DNA of 64,000 nucleotides from Bacillus sp. OxB-1 (GCF_000829195.1 NZ_AP013294.1:3049001-3113000); one strand, 5' to 3'. Positions 47,550 through 57,263 are shown, numbered from the stretch's first letter. Notes: generated from the letters alone by a model not told the origin. Program-made: numbers and translations.

Positions 47550-47633
47550 AACTATCATGGCAATTCGGGCAACTGTAAGGACAATCCACCAAACTCTAAG
47601 AGCTAACGGAGAAACTGTCATGGTCAGGCCCGG
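47550..47633. repeat. Four 21-bp units (AACT family, array 3)
   Basis: Units start with AACT at exactly 47550, 47571, 47592 and 47613. Positions 5-10 are similar (ATCATG, GTAAGG, CTAAGA, GTCATG) and the rest is variable. The sequence is unrelated to the GAGCG arrays but has the same period. It lies in the 270-base gap between spoIVFA and minD. Confidence 0.65.
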
Positions 47634-47698
47634 CCTTCCCCTCCCGACTGCCCAAAGCCAAAATTAAAAATAAAAAAAATCGCTCCCCCAACCCACCA

Positions 47699-47730
47699 AA
47701 AAAACCTCCAACCGAAGTCGAAGGTTTTCC
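47699..47730 (-). terminator. Terminator of the mre-min operon
   Basis: Stem AAAACCTTCGAC/GTTGGAGGTTTT with a TTCG loop and T run on the minus strand, directly after the minD stop. Confidence 0.82.
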
Positions 47731-47732
47731 AA

Positions 47733-48530
47733 TCATCGTGCAAAGATGGATTTCAATTTTCCAAAGAAACCGGGCTTCCCTGCATCAAGGGACATTAACG
47801 GCACCGATTCCCCGAGGATACGGCGGGCGATGTTCCGGTAGCCGGTCGCGGCCGGATTCGCCGGATTCATGACAACCGGCTCTCCTTTATTCGATGAGCT
47901 GATGACATTTTCGTCATCCAAGACGATGCCGAGCAGATCAATGGATAAATGGGTCGTGATTTCATTGACGTCCAACGCGTCCCCTGAATCCATGAGCTGC
48001 CGCTTGATGCGGTTGATGATGAGCTTCGGCGGCTCGATATCCTCTTGCTCGAGCAGACCGATGATCCGGTCGGCATCCCGGACAGCCGAGATTTCCGGCG
48101 TGGTGACGACGATGGCGCTGTCCGCGCCTGCCACCGCATTTTTATACCCCTGCTCAATTCCCGCAGGGCAATCTATTAAAATATAATCGTAATCGCGTTT
48201 CAGTTCAGTAATCAACGCCTTCATCTGTTCGGCGGTCACCGCATTCTTATCGGTCGTCTGGGCGGCTGGCAATAAGAACAGTCCATCTTCGAACCGTTTG
48301 TCTTTGACGAGCGCCTGCTGGATCTTGCAACGGCCCTCGATGACATCGACGAGGTCATAAATGATCCGGTTCTCCAGTCCGAGGATGACATCGAGATTCC
48401 GCAAGCCGATATCCGTGTCCACCAGGCACACTTTCCTGCCTTGCAGAGCGAGCGCTGTCCCGAGATTCGCCGTAGTCGTCGTCTTGCCGACGCCCCCTTT
48501 GCCAGATGTTATTACAATCGCTTCTCCCAA
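47733..48530 (-). CDS. minD: Septum-site determining ATPase MinD
   Basis: Membrane-cycling ATPase that recruits MinC to block polar division. The deviant Walker A GKGGVGKTTTTANLG lies near residue 10, DTDIGLRNLD follows, and the C-terminal amphipathic helix GFFGKLKSIFAR binds the membrane. TTG 48530, one base after the minC stop, uses the AAAGGAGG within the last minC codons; 265 residues. The frame stays open upstream inside minC. Confidence 0.96.
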   Translation of the reverse strand: MGEAIVITSGKGGVGKTTTTANLGTALALQGRKVCLVDTDIGLRNLDVILGLENRIIYDLVDVIEGRCKIQQALVKDKRFEDGLFLLPAAQTTDKNAVTAEQMKALITELKRDYDYILIDCPAGIEQGYKNAVAGADSAIVVTTPEISAVRDADRIIGLLEQEDIEPPKLIINRIKRQLMDSGDALDVNEITTHLSIDLLGIVLDDENVISSSNKGEPVVMNPANPAATGYRNIARRILGESVPLMSLDAGKPGFFGKLKSIFAR

Positions 48531-48531
48531 A

Positions 48532-49203
48532 TTAGATTCCTCCTTTGAACGATGATAGACCTGGCCGGAGATTCCGCAATTCCTGCAGACGGTCAATCGC
48601 GATGAATCCGTTCGGATGCAAATACGCGCATTCCATTTCTGGATGCTCGGATAAGATGGTTAATTCATCTGTCATCGTTTCCAATCTATCGGCAATCCGG
48701 AGATGCGTCGCCTCGAGCCAGGATGCGGCGATCACCGCCTGCTCGTTCCCGTTCGCTCCGGCATGCGCCATCCCCTTCAACCGACCGAGAACGAAAATAT
48801 TGCCCGCCGCGATGACTTGTCCATTCGGATTGACATCGCCAATGACAACCAGATCGCCCTTCGCTTCAATGATCTGCCCGGAGCGGACGATACCGACGAA
48901 CGTTTCGGATTGTTGCTCCATCACTTTTCGATTGCATTCTTCCATCGTGATCACATCACTTTTGATTTTCGAGACTCGGAGATTCGGAGATTCATGGATG
49001 ATTCCCATGATCTCCCGCAATTCCTCCTCGGTGCAAAAACGGTTGCCGGTATGGACCCGTACTTCCGCAAGCCCTTCCAAGGCGCTGTCCTGCACTTTAT
49101 CGCGGAGCTCTGCCATCAGATCCGAATACGCGCATTTATCATCAAGACGTAGGACAAGGCCATCTTTCGTCCCTTTGATCGTCACATATTGCTGCTTCGT
49201 CAT
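48532..49203 (-). CDS. minC: Septum-site determining protein MinC
   Basis: FtsZ assembly inhibitor. 223 residues with the N-terminal MinC domain (YVTIKGTKDGLVLRL) and the C-terminal beta-helix (VIAAGNIFVLGRLKGMAHAG) that binds MinD. ATG 49203 is 6 bases after GGGGTG; a GTG at 49212 is an alternative. Downstream of mreD by about 25 bases, the order mreBCD-minCD of B. subtilis. Confidence 0.95.
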   Translation of the reverse strand: MTKQQYVTIKGTKDGLVLRLDDKCAYSDLMAELRDKVQDSALEGLAEVRVHTGNRFCTEEELREIMGIIHESPNLRVSKIKSDVITMEECNRKVMEQQSETFVGIVRSGQIIEAKGDLVVIGDVNPNGQVIAAGNIFVLGRLKGMAHAGANGNEQAVIAASWLEATHLRIADRLETMTDELTILSEHPEMECAYLHPNGFIAIDRLQELRNLRPGLSSFKGGI

Positions 49204-49228
49204 TTGCGACACCCCGCAGTCCCCTTAC

Positions 49229-49753
49229 TCATAGAATTTCGCCCTGTCGTTGCAATATCCTCTTATCTATCAGATTTTTAAACAGCCATCCGAAAAGGGC
49301 GATGAATATCGAATTGGCAATCATGGTCGGCAACAGCCGGCTGGATAGGAATTCGTCGAACCCGATCGACGTCAACGAAACCAATGCGGCAAAGAAATAC
49401 GAAAGCAATTCGAGAACCGCAATGAGAAATAAAATCAACAAAATGACTGTCATCATATGCCGATGGACTTGACGGATGATCAAGGAGGCAATGAAACAGA
49501 TCAACGGAAAAAGAAAGGCATATAAGCCAATAATATCAATGTGAAACATATCATACAAGAGTCCAAGAATGATACCATAGGTAATTGCCCGTTGCCGGCT
49601 GTAGAAAACCGTGATGAAAATGAGATACACGATGACGAACCGAGGGACCAGCGTATAGCGCTCCCCTCCGAGCTCGATCGGCGAAAACAGGCTGAATACC
49701 GGCTCCAGAAAAAAGAGAAGAACAGCAATGAGAGGGATGACGAACCGGCTCAT
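49229..49753 (-). CDS. mreD: Rod shape-determining protein MreD
   Basis: Integral membrane subunit of the elongasome. 174 residues with about five hydrophobic helices. ATG 49753 follows GAGGGAGGA and overlaps the mreC stop as ATGA. Sequence similarity within MreD is low, so the call leans on topology and the mreBCD order. Confidence 0.92.
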   Translation of the reverse strand: MSRFVIPLIAVLLFFLEPVFSLFSPIELGGERYTLVPRFVIVYLIFITVFYSRQRAITYGIILGLLYDMFHIDIIGLYAFLFPLICFIASLIIRQVHRHMMTVILLILFLIAVLELLSYFFAALVSLTSIGFDEFLSSRLLPTMIANSIFIALFGWLFKNLIDKRILQRQGEIL

Positions 49754-50643
49754 GATTCATCCTCCCTCTCCGTACCTGCCGTCCCGTTCCCATCAGTTCC
49801 ATCCACTGTCTCGGACTGTCGCTTCGTGACCATCACATGATCCAACATGGAAAATTCAGCCGCCGGGCGGATAAACACCATTTTCGTCAAACCATGGTCA
49901 TCCGTCGACACTTCCGTCACTTCCCCGATGAGCAGACCCGCCGGGAAAATGCCGCCAAGACCAGATGAAATGACCTTTTGGCCTTTCTCCACTTCGAATG
50001 AAGAATCAATCCGCTTCATGATCAATTCACGGCGTGACCGGTCATATCCCTCGATCAAGCCGAAAGCGGGCTTTTCGCCCGGAATGACGGAAGCGACCCG
50101 GAAATTCCGATTTTCCGTTGATAGCAATTCAACAGTCGAAGTGAATTTATTCACAAGGATGATTTTGCCGATCAAACCATTTGCGGTGATGACGGCCATA
50201 TTCTCCTTGACCCCATGGACTTGCCCTTTATCAATGATGATTTTCTCTTCCCACTGATCGGGGTTCCGGGAGATGACTGTCGCATGAACCGGTTCATAGG
50301 CACGCAGGTCCTCTTCCTTGCCAATGATGTCGCGCAAGCGTTTATTTTCAGCTTGTACATCCATCAAGGCCGCCTGGTTCTCCGCATATTCGGTCAGGCG
50401 CGCTTTCAACCGTTTATTCTCTTCGTATGTATTCAAGACTGCATCAATATTTCCGATGATGTTCGTTACATAATGCGTCGGCTTCGAAAAAAGGGACTGA
50501 CCGAAGCCGACGACATCATTAACAATTTGCTCCGGTAGGGAGGCATTTTGCCGGTCTCGCAGGGAGAATGATATTAAAGCGACGAGGACAATGATGCCCA
50601 CGAGCAATAAAATCAATCGTTTATTTGAAAAAAATCGCGGCAT
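49750..50643 (-). CDS. mreC: Cell shape-determining protein MreC
   Basis: Elongasome protein outside the membrane that links MreB and wall synthases. 297 residues: basic N-terminus, membrane helix (LILLLVGIIVLVALISF), coiled coil about 65-110 and the beta-rich MreC domain (VHGVKENMAVITANGLIGKI). The tail is rich in E, T and G. It lies 20 bases after mreB. Confidence 0.96.
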   Translation of the reverse strand: MPRFFSNKRLILLLVGIIVLVALISFSLRDRQNASLPEQIVNDVVGFGQSLFSKPTHYVTNIIGNIDAVLNTYEENKRLKARLTEYAENQAALMDVQAENKRLRDIIGKEEDLRAYEPVHATVISRNPDQWEEKIIIDKGQVHGVKENMAVITANGLIGKIILVNKFTSTVELLSTENRNFRVASVIPGEKPAFGLIEGYDRSRRELIMKRIDSSFEVEKGQKVISSGLGGIFPAGLLIGEVTEVSTDDHGLTKMVFIRPAAEFSMLDHVMVTKRQSETVDGTDGNGTAGTEREDES

Positions 50644-50662
50644 TGCCTGAATCCTCCCTTAA

Positions 50663-51679
50663 TTATCTCGCTTGCATTTTTTTGATGATCTCAATATTAT
50701 CCAACGCTTTGCCCGTGCCGATCGCGACACAGTCAAGCGGGTCTTCGGCGATGAAAACAGGCATGTTCGTCTCGTCGGAGATGACCTTATCCAAGTTTTG
50801 GAGAAGAGCTCCCCCGCCTGTCAACACGATGCCCCGCTCCATGACGTCGGACGATAATTCAGGAGGTGTCGTTTCCAGCGTCTTCTTCACGCCGTCGATG
50901 ATTTGCAAAATCGATTCGCGCAGCGCTTCGACGATTTCATCTGAACTGATATCAATCGTTTTCGGCAAGCCAGTCAACAGGTCGCGCCCGCGGATTTCCA
51001 TCTTTTCGGATTTTCCGGACACTTTGGCAGAACCGATTTCAATCTTGATCGCCTCTGCAGTCCGTTCACCGATCGTCAGATTGTACGTTTTCCGTATGTA
51101 GCTGATGATGGCCCCATCCATCGTGTCACCACCGACACGGATTGATTCGCTCGTCACGATACCGCCGAGTGAGATGACCGCAACTTCCGTCGTACCTCCA
51201 CCAATATCGACGACCATGCTGCCGGTAGGTTCCCAAACTGGTAGGTTTGCCCCGATGGCAGCGGCAAACGGCTCCTCGATGGTGAACGCATCTTTTGCGC
51301 CCGCTTGACGGGATGCATCGATGACCGCACGCTGCTCGACGGATGTGATGCCGTACGGTACGCAAATCATGACATTCGGCTTTTTGAAGGAACCGCCGGA
51401 AGCTTTCCCCGCTTCTTTCATATAATGTTCAATCATCGCTGTCGTCGTTTCGAAATCAGCGATGACTCCGTCTTTCATCGGACGTGTAGCGACGATAGAG
51501 CCAGGAGTCCGGCCGATCATGTTTTTCGCAGCACTCCCAACGGCCACGATTTCACCAGTCACCGTATTTTTTGCAACGACGGAAGGCTCGCGCAATACGA
51601 TGCCTTTCCCTTTTATAAAAACTAAAGTGTTCGCAGTTCCCAAGTCGATCCCGACATCTTTTGATCCAAATCCAAACAA
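50663..51679 (-). CDS. mreB: Actin-like rod shape protein MreB
   Basis: Actin homolog whose filaments guide lateral wall synthesis. The phosphate motif [13 protein letters not shown] is near the N-terminus, and [17 protein letters not shown] and LTGGGALL follow. 338 residues. The start is TTG 51679 after AAAGGAAG. First gene of mreBCD-minCD. Confidence 0.98.
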   Translation of the reverse strand: MFGFGSKDVGIDLGTANTLVFIKGKGIVLREPSVVAKNTVTGEIVAVGSAAKNMIGRTPGSIVATRPMKDGVIADFETTTAMIEHYMKEAGKASGGSFKKPNVMICVPYGITSVEQRAVIDASRQAGAKDAFTIEEPFAAAIGANLPVWEPTGSMVVDIGGGTTEVAVISLGGIVTSESIRVGGDTMDGAIISYIRKTYNLTIGERTAEAIKIEIGSAKVSGKSEKMEIRGRDLLTGLPKTIDISSDEIVEALRESILQIIDGVKKTLETTPPELSSDVMERGIVLTGGGALLQNLDKVISDETNMPVFIAEDPLDCVAIGTGKALDNIEIIKKMQAR

Positions 51680-51831
51680 GATTGTTCTTCCTTTCTCCTA
51701 AACCGTTCAGGACGGCATTCATCAATTGTCGCTCGGCGAAATGTAAAATCCCCCGGCAGTTGAAACTTGAACAAGCAAATCAGTGTTGTACAAAGATTTG
51801 GCTGAACCAAGTTAAAATCATACAACACATT

Positions 51832-51837
51832 ATAACG
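51832..51837 (-). promoter_or_regulatory. Probable -10 element of mreB
   Basis: TATAAT about 155 bases upstream of mreB, with a weak -35. The 275 bases between mreB and the radC terminator hold no gene. Confidence 0.35.
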
Positions 51838-51954
51838 GAATGGAGGACAAATTCACAGTGTCACATATATCCTATCTTGATTCTATGAACGAACGCCTAG
51901 TGTCCCAGTCCAGCAAATTCCATTTCCCGCTGTTCACATTACATTATACCCCTG

Positions 51955-51991
51955 AAAAAGCGCCAGTGGAAAAAGTTCTTTCCACTGGCGC
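51955..51991 (-). terminator. Terminator of the maf-radC operon
   Basis: Thirteen-base stem GCGCCAGTGGAAA with its complement, followed by five T on the minus strand, directly after the radC stop. Confidence 0.93.
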
Positions 51992-51994
51992 AGC

Positions 51995-52723
51995 TCACAT
52001 ATATCCTTTTTCTTTCAAACTGATGAACTTATGATCGCCGATGATCACATGGTCCAGCACTTCGATGCCCATGATCGATCCGGCCTCTGTCAGCCGCTTC
52101 GTCACTTCAATGTCCTCTGGCGACGGCGCCGGATTCCCGGAAGGGTGGTTATGCGATACAATGATAGAAGCGGCCGACCGTTTGACGGCTTCGCGGAAGA
52201 TCTCCCTTGGATGCACGATGGAAGAGTTCAGGCTGCCGATGAACACCGTCTGCTTATGAAGCACTTCGTTTTTGACGTTGAGGAACAGGACGACAAAATG
52301 CTCCTGGTTCAAGGACGCCATATCGGTCATGAGATAGGCGGCGGCATCTTCCGGCGAACGGATGACATACCGGCCTTCCGAATGTTGCCGGTACAGCCGT
52401 TTGCCGATCTCAACAGCCGCGAGAAGCTGTACCGCCTTCGCTTTGCCGACCCCTTTTACGGATGTCATCTCTTCGATTGTCGCAAATTTCAAATCCTGGA
52501 TCTTATCGAATGTGGACAAGATCCGATTAGCCAATACGAGGACGGATGCCTCCTTCGTCCCAGTCCGCAGCAGAATGGCGATCAGCTCCTGGTTGGAAAG
52601 ACTTTCCGCCCCTTGCCGGATGAGCCGCTCGCGTGGCCGATCCGCAATATGTACATCCCGGATCATCAGTTTCGGTTCCATGTCCAGATCGACGTCCACC
52701 TCTTGTTCGAGATCAATCATCAA
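51995..52723 (-). CDS. radC: RadC/YsxA-family JAMM protein
   Basis: 242 residues with an N-terminal helix-hairpin-helix (MTSVKGVGKAKAVQLLAA) and a JAB/JAMM metalloprotease-like domain with HNHPSGNPAPSPED. The original DNA repair role is doubtful and the true function unresolved. The start is TTG 52723 or the adjacent ATG 52720, both overlapping the maf stop; AGGAGG lies upstream. Confidence 0.94.
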   Translation of the reverse strand: MMIDLEQEVDVDLDMEPKLMIRDVHIADRPRERLIRQGAESLSNQELIAILLRTGTKEASVLVLANRILSTFDKIQDLKFATIEEMTSVKGVGKAKAVQLLAAVEIGKRLYRQHSEGRYVIRSPEDAAAYLMTDMASLNQEHFVVLFLNVKNEVLHKQTVFIGSLNSSIVHPREIFREAVKRSAASIIVSHNHPSGNPAPSPEDIEVTKRLTEAGSIMGIEVLDHVIIGDHKFISLKEKGYM

Positions 52724-53322
52724 TGGACAGGTCCTCCTATTGAAATCAATCCAAGCCCTTGTAAACGGGCCGCCAGCTCGGCGATCGGCAAACCGACGAC
52801 CGCATGGTAATCCCCCTCGATCTTGTCCACGAACAGGGCGCCCGCCGTCTGGATCCCATACGCCCCCGCCTTGTCCATCGGATCCCCTGATGCGACATAA
52901 GCATCGATAAGGGCGATGTCCAGCTCCCGGAAAGTCACTTTTGTCTCCACGGAAAATGTGACGACTTCGCCATTGACGTAGATGCCGACCCCTGTCGTGA
53001 CAGTATGGGTGTTATTCGATAGCTCCTCCAAAAAGCGTTTAGCTTCCTCCGCATCATCCGGTTTCGGATAAATCCGCCCGTCCAGAGAAACAATTGTATC
53101 CGCACCGATGACGATGGCCGAATCATGCAATTGAGCGACCGCCATCGTTTTTTCCTTGGCCAACGCTTCGACATATTGCCTCCCATCCATATCGTCGATC
53201 GCCAAATCTTCGGACACGTGGCTCGGAATGACTTCAAACGGAAAGCCGAGCAGACCGAGCAGTTCCTTCCGACGCGGCGATCCCGATGCCAGAATGACCG
53301 GTTTTGTAGCCATGAATTTCAT
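52720..53322 (-). CDS. maf: Maf-family nucleotide pyrophosphatase
   Basis: House-cleaning pyrophosphatase (dTTP/UTP type by family) linked to septum arrest in B. subtilis. ILASGSPRRKELL and GADTIVSLDGRIYPKP are the active-site segments. ATG 53322 is 9 bases after GGAGG, giving 200 residues. Confidence 0.95.
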   Translation of the reverse strand: MKFMATKPVILASGSPRRKELLGLLGFPFEVIPSHVSEDLAIDDMDGRQYVEALAKEKTMAVAQLHDSAIVIGADTIVSLDGRIYPKPDDAEEAKRFLEELSNNTHTVTTGVGIYVNGEVVTFSVETKVTFRELDIALIDAYVASGDPMDKAGAYGIQTAGALFVDKIEGDYHAVVGLPIAELAARLQGLGLISIGGPVH

Positions 53323-53408
53323 TGTTCCCAACCTCCTTTATCCCATCATATCGGATAAATGAATTGTGTCCAAACGCCGACAATTTCATTTTGTCCTGTT
53401 TTTCGACG

Positions 53409-54056
53409 TTAAAACGAAATTTTGGCACATCGGTCCGTATGCGAATAATGGGAGAGGAGGTGGAGCCGCACGATCCTCAAATCTTCTGTAAATGCCGTAA
53501 TGGCCGAGAGATTCTGGGCAAACCCCTTCGCCTGGGCATCCTCTTTTGCACCCTTCTCCGGACTCGCCAAAGTTTTGATTTTGGCAATATCGGTCTCCGT
53601 CAGGACCGTTTTCAATTGGCCCGCCCCTACTGACTGGCATGCAGCAGTTTCGACGGAAAACGTCTTCCGGTAGGTCCCTTCCGATTCGCTCGCCTCGATG
53701 TCGCCTTCCTCCAAACCGATTGCGGACCAGACATAAAACTGATTGTCCGCCTGGATGATAGCGGCCTTTGCGAGGTCCGGCTGTTCCGCGATGAACGAAG
53801 CCGCGGCTTCGCTCGTAGAAAAGGCGCCATGCTGTTTCGCGTACATGCGGATCGGCTGCTCCTCTGCGGGCGCCGTCGTCTCGACCGGTGCCGGGCCCCC
53901 CGTCGGCACTTCCGGCGTTGCTGAGCCGGCCGTCTCCTTCCCTTTCGTGCCGATCATCAAAAATCCGATGACCGCGACTGCGGCGATTCCGACCAGCACC
54001 CCATGCAGCATCGCAGCAAAAACGGTCATCTTGGAATAACGTTTTCCGAACTTCAT
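53409..54056 (-). CDS. spoIIB: SpoIIB-like membrane protein
   Basis: 215 residues from ATG 54056, 6 bases after GGGGTGG. A short basic N-terminus, a membrane helix (FAAMLHGVLVGIAAVAVIGF), a Pro/Thr-rich linker and an extracytoplasmic SPOR-like domain (IRMYAKQHGAFSTSEAAASF). SpoIIB of B. subtilis, located between comC and maf, helps septal wall thinning at engulfment. This protein is shorter and the SPOR likeness is partial, so the name rests mainly on place and topology. Confidence 0.6.
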   Translation of the reverse strand: MKFGKRYSKMTVFAAMLHGVLVGIAAVAVIGFLMIGTKGKETAGSATPEVPTGGPAPVETTAPAEEQPIRMYAKQHGAFSTSEAAASFIAEQPDLAKAAIIQADNQFYVWSAIGLEEGDIEASESEGTYRKTFSVETAACQSVGAGQLKTVLTETDIAKIKTLASPEKGAKEDAQAKGFAQNLSAITAFTEDLRIVRLHLLSHYSHTDRCAKISF

Positions 54057-54150
54057 GTCCAACCACCCCGTTCTACGGTATTCAGCTCTCGTGCCCAGCC
54101 TCGGCCAAGCGACTTCGCTTTTATAAGTAACCGTAACAAAACAGGCATGA

Positions 54151-54179
54151 AAAAGAACAAGACGTGTGTCGCCTTGTTC
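54151..54179 (-). terminator. Terminator after the prepilin peptidase gene
   Basis: Stem GAACAAG/CTTGTTC (54155-54161 with 54173-54179) and a T run on the minus strand, 16 bases after the stop. Confidence 0.85.
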
Positions 54180-54195
54180 GAGGAAATTTTATGAC

Positions 54196-54951
54196 TTAAA
54201 AGAACAAACTGCCGTACCAATTGACAAAATCGGCCCCCCAGAAATAGGACAGGACAGCGCCAAGTGCAATGGATGGGCCGAAGGGGATCGGCGTCTTCCG
54301 TCCTTGTTTCGTCTTTTTCAGAAAGAGAAGGCCGACAATCGAACCGATGACAGACGCAAAGAATAGCGTCAAGAGGACCAATTTCGTGCCGAGCACGAGT
54401 CCGAGGACGAAGAACAGTTTAACATCGCCGCCCCCCATGCCGCCTTTCGACAACTCCATGATTAAAAACAACACGCCGAAGCCCACCGCAGCCCCCAGAA
54501 ACGCATCCCACCATGGGGCCAAGGGGATGAACAGCCGAAGCACCCCAAGAACTATGGCGAACGGCAGGAGCACTTTATTCGGAATGAGCATATAAGCGAG
54601 GTCGGACACCGTGATAATGACAAGCATCGACATGAATAAAATCGCGATGACCAACTCCGGGCGGAACCCGAGTAAATAATAGGATAGCCCGAATAGCACG
54701 CCTGTCATGAGCTCCATGAACGGATAGATGGCGCTGATTTTCGTCCCGCATCCCCTGCATTTCCCCCTTAGGAACAGATATGAGAACACCGGAATGAGGT
54801 CAAGCACACGAAGCCGCCTGCCGCATTGGGTACAATGCGACGGCGGCGAGACGATGGACTCCTTCTTCGGAACGCGTAAGCCGACGACGTTGAAGAAGGA
54901 ACCGAAGATGAGGCCGTAGAGGAAAAAGAACGACGTCCAAAGCACGGTCAT
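54196..54951 (-). CDS. comC: Prepilin peptidase (ComC/PilD)
   Basis: Aspartyl membrane protease that cleaves and N-methylates prepilins. 251 residues, about seven membrane helices. The cytoplasmic cysteine motif CTQCGRRL...CRGCGTKIS lies near 40-75 and catalytic aspartates are in VSDLAYMLIP and GGGDVKLF. It overlaps pilO by 4 bases, so it is part of the pilus operon and should process the pilin encoded upstream. Confidence 0.95.
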   Translation of the reverse strand: MTVLWTSFFFLYGLIFGSFFNVVGLRVPKKESIVSPPSHCTQCGRRLRVLDLIPVFSYLFLRGKCRGCGTKISAIYPFMELMTGVLFGLSYYLLGFRPELVIAILFMSMLVIITVSDLAYMLIPNKVLLPFAIVLGVLRLFIPLAPWWDAFLGAAVGFGVLFLIMELSKGGMGGGDVKLFFVLGLVLGTKLVLLTLFFASVIGSIVGLLFLKKTKQGRKTPIPFGPSIALGAVLSYFWGADFVNWYGSLFF

Positions 54952-55637
54952 TTCTCGTCCTCCCGAACCACTCCGCTATTGTACGGCGTCGGGTCCGCCT
55001 TGTCGGCTGGCAGCGGTGCATCCGTCTTCGGTGCTTCCGGTTCCAGCTCGATAAGATCGCCGCGGTAAAACGCATTGAAAGCAATCGTCATCTGCATCGG
55101 CTCCACTTCCGATTCCATGTCACGGAGCTCTTCCGGCGCATCGATCATAATGGACTCGATCACGTAGACCCGCTCCATCTTCTCGATTTCATCGATGAAC
55201 TTCTGGACATCCAAATAGGATACGGCCTCCAAATACACTTCCGTCAGCAACCGGCTGACATTTTCTACGTGTTCGGGCGGATTTTCGATGACATAATCAC
55301 TGTGGGTGAATGTCACATCTTGCACAAAACTACCCGATTTGACTTCCGCTTTTTCGACTTGCAGAAGCACCGCTTCCTCCAATGGCTTGACAGGGACCTT
55401 TCGTTGCAATGGCTGCGAAGTTCCCGAGGTTTCATTCGACAACGCTTGTCCGGCAGCCTGCTTGCGAAGCGCAAACAGGACATCCCGTTCATTGGCGATC
55501 GTCTGCTTCATCTGGTCGTTCGCTTCCTTTACTGGGGCGTAGATGAGGAAATAGGAATATAAGCAAAGGGCGATGAGGAACACGATGGACAAGGCCAAGA
55601 GTGCCCCTTCCTTTTGCCGTTTTGACCAACTACTCAT
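54948..55637 (-). CDS. pilO: PilO-like pilus alignment protein
   Basis: 229 residues with one membrane helix (LLALSIVFLIALCLYSYFLI), a coiled coil and a ferredoxin-like extracytoplasmic domain ending in an acidic Pro-rich tail. It overlaps pilN and the peptidase gene. PilM, PilN and PilO form the inner-membrane alignment complex of type IV pili. Sequence likeness is low; topology and order support the call. Confidence 0.82.
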   Translation of the reverse strand: MSSWSKRQKEGALLALSIVFLIALCLYSYFLIYAPVKEANDQMKQTIANERDVLFALRKQAAGQALSNETSGTSQPLQRKVPVKPLEEAVLLQVEKAEVKSGSFVQDVTFTHSDYVIENPPEHVENVSRLLTEVYLEAVSYLDVQKFIDEIEKMERVYVIESIMIDAPEELRDMESEVEPMQMTIAFNAFYRGDLIELEPEAPKTDAPLPADKADPTPYNSGVVREDEK

Positions 55638-56322
55638 TTAGATCCCCTCCCTCATCCGGTTCAGGTTCCGCATCCGTCACGTCGGCAGCCGGTTCCTCTG
55701 TATCTGCCTCTTCAACAGCTCCTTCTTCCTCCGCTTCCCCTTCAGATGCGGGTGACACGCCCCGTTCGTCAATAAAGGAAATCACATAAGTGGCAAGATA
55801 GCGCGGCATCACATCATGCGTGACGTCGGATTCTTCCTCCGTCACCGTTTCTGTCGTCACCGATTCCAGAACGAGGCCTTCTATGTATTCCGAGGAGGCG
55901 AGCCGCGCGTAATAATGGGCGGCTTCCGGCTTATCATCAAACTGCACGACAACGGTCGCCAAGTTCGGAGCTGTGAATTCGAACGAACGAAAAAACCCGC
56001 GTTCCGGCAATGCCTGGATCAGGTCTTTCAGAAGAGGAACAGTTTCGTATCGGAACGATTCAGCCCATTCGACCGTGTAAGCAAGCTGCTTCCGTGCATC
56101 CAGATTCTCCGAAGAAGGAAGAAGATCACGGACGGCCTGCTGCTCCTCCTGCAAAGCGGTCTGCTGCAAGAGCAAATCCGCCGTTTCATCTTCCAACTTA
56201 TTAGAAAGGAAAAACAAGACGCCCCAAAACAAAACAGCCACACCGAGAATGGCCAGTGCAGCTAACAGAAGCGTCGAACGCTCCCTCTCCTTTTCAGGCA
56301 ATAGATTAATATCGACTAACAT
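55630..56322 (-). CDS. pilN: PilN-like pilus assembly protein
   Basis: 230 residues. The N-terminal MLVDINLLPEKERE motif is the PilM-binding signature of PilN, followed by one membrane helix, a coiled coil and a long acidic tail (from about 190, rich in E and D). It overlaps pilO by 8 bases. Confidence 0.88.
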   Translation of the reverse strand: MLVDINLLPEKERERSTLLLAALAILGVAVLFWGVLFFLSNKLEDETADLLLQQTALQEEQQAVRDLLPSSENLDARKQLAYTVEWAESFRYETVPLLKDLIQALPERGFFRSFEFTAPNLATVVVQFDDKPEAAHYYARLASSEYIEGLVLESVTTETVTEEESDVTHDVMPRYLATYVISFIDERGVSPASEGEAEEEGAVEEADTEEPAADVTDAEPEPDEGGDLNE

Positions 56323-56324
56323 CG

Positions 56325-57263
56325 CTACACCTCTTTTAGCGCAAGCCCGATCGTCCGATTGAACGCGGCTGGCAGGGATTGGCCTGTCGCAAGTTGTAAT
56401 GGTCGTTTAAGTAAGGTCGAGGCTTGTACATCCAGCCGTTCACGGATGACCTGTAGCAGCTCGTTCATGGAGACATAATCGCCATTGATCAGAATATGGG
56501 TGATTGAGGCGGTGCCGTTCCAAAGATTATAGCGGTAGAAATTGATCAGCTTCTCCAGCTCCCCGACGATGGAACCGAGTGGGACGGTATCCCCAACGGA
56601 TGCCCCAGGGAAGAAAGAAGTCTCCAGCTCGACCGGACGCATGAACAACGGAAAATGCTCGTGGAAAATCGACACCGTCATCTTTCCTTTTTGCAAGTCC
56701 GCAATCAAGACATGCTCCTTCCCAGTGAACCGGTGCTGGGCGTACGCCAGGCGATAAAGTGCAAGCGGAGCGATGTCGGCCACAAGTGGATCGAGCTTCA
56801 CATTCTCTAGCACTTTTTCATAACCGGCAAGGACGCTTTCCTTTGAAGCGATAATAATCGCCTCATTCGTCTCCGTGCTCGGTGTATATTTCACAACATC
56901 GAACACCGGATCATCGAAAGGCAAATAAAGCGTCGAACCGATTTCGATGAAGAAATACCCTTTTAGATCCTCTTCCTTTACGTCAGTTGGATAACCGACC
57001 TTGCGGATGATTACGTACGAATCCGGCGCTAGGAACTGCACCGATCGCCGGGCGATCCCCCACGGCTTCAAGTGACTCTCTAAAATCGCAGCAAGGTTTT
57101 CGGAATCCACAATCTTTCCATCCGCTACGACGTTCAGAGGTAATGGAACCTCTTCCGCCACATCGACAATGAGCGGATCCAGCGACTTTAACCGTACGAA
57201 GCGGATGGCATCTTCTTCAATTGTTAGGGAAGCCGTCTTTTTGCGGCGGGAAAAGATAGACAT
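56325..57263 (-). CDS. pilM: PilM-like actin-fold pilus assembly ATPase
   Basis: 312 residues, cytoplasmic, FtsA/PilM family. It opens MSIFSRRKKTASLTIEEDAI, corresponding to the first phosphate loop region, with VLIADLQKGKMTVSIF as the second; both loops are poorly conserved, so nucleotide binding is uncertain. It binds PilN. It is the first gene after the pilin terminator, with AGGAG before ATG 57263. Confidence 0.85.
   Translation of the reverse strand: MSIFSRRKKTASLTIEEDAIRFVRLKSLDPLIVDVAEEVPLPLNVVADGKIVDSENLAAILESHLKPWGIARRSVQFLAPDSYVIIRKVGYPTDVKEEDLKGYFFIEIGSTLYLPFDDPVFDVVKYTPSTETNEAIIIASKESVLAGYEKVLENVKLDPLVADIAPLALYRLAYAQHRFTGKEHVLIADLQKGKMTVSIFHEHFPLFMRPVELETSFFPGASVGDTVPLGSIVGELEKLINFYRYNLWNGTASITHILINGDYVSMNELLQVIRERLDVQASTLLKRPLQLATGQSLPAAFNRTIGLALKEV

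Noticed and set aside
53386..54066. Open frame of about 226 codons in another frame over spoIIB
   Set aside because: The product is Gly/Arg-rich without domain likeness; the other frame has a membrane helix, SPOR-like domain and ribosome site.
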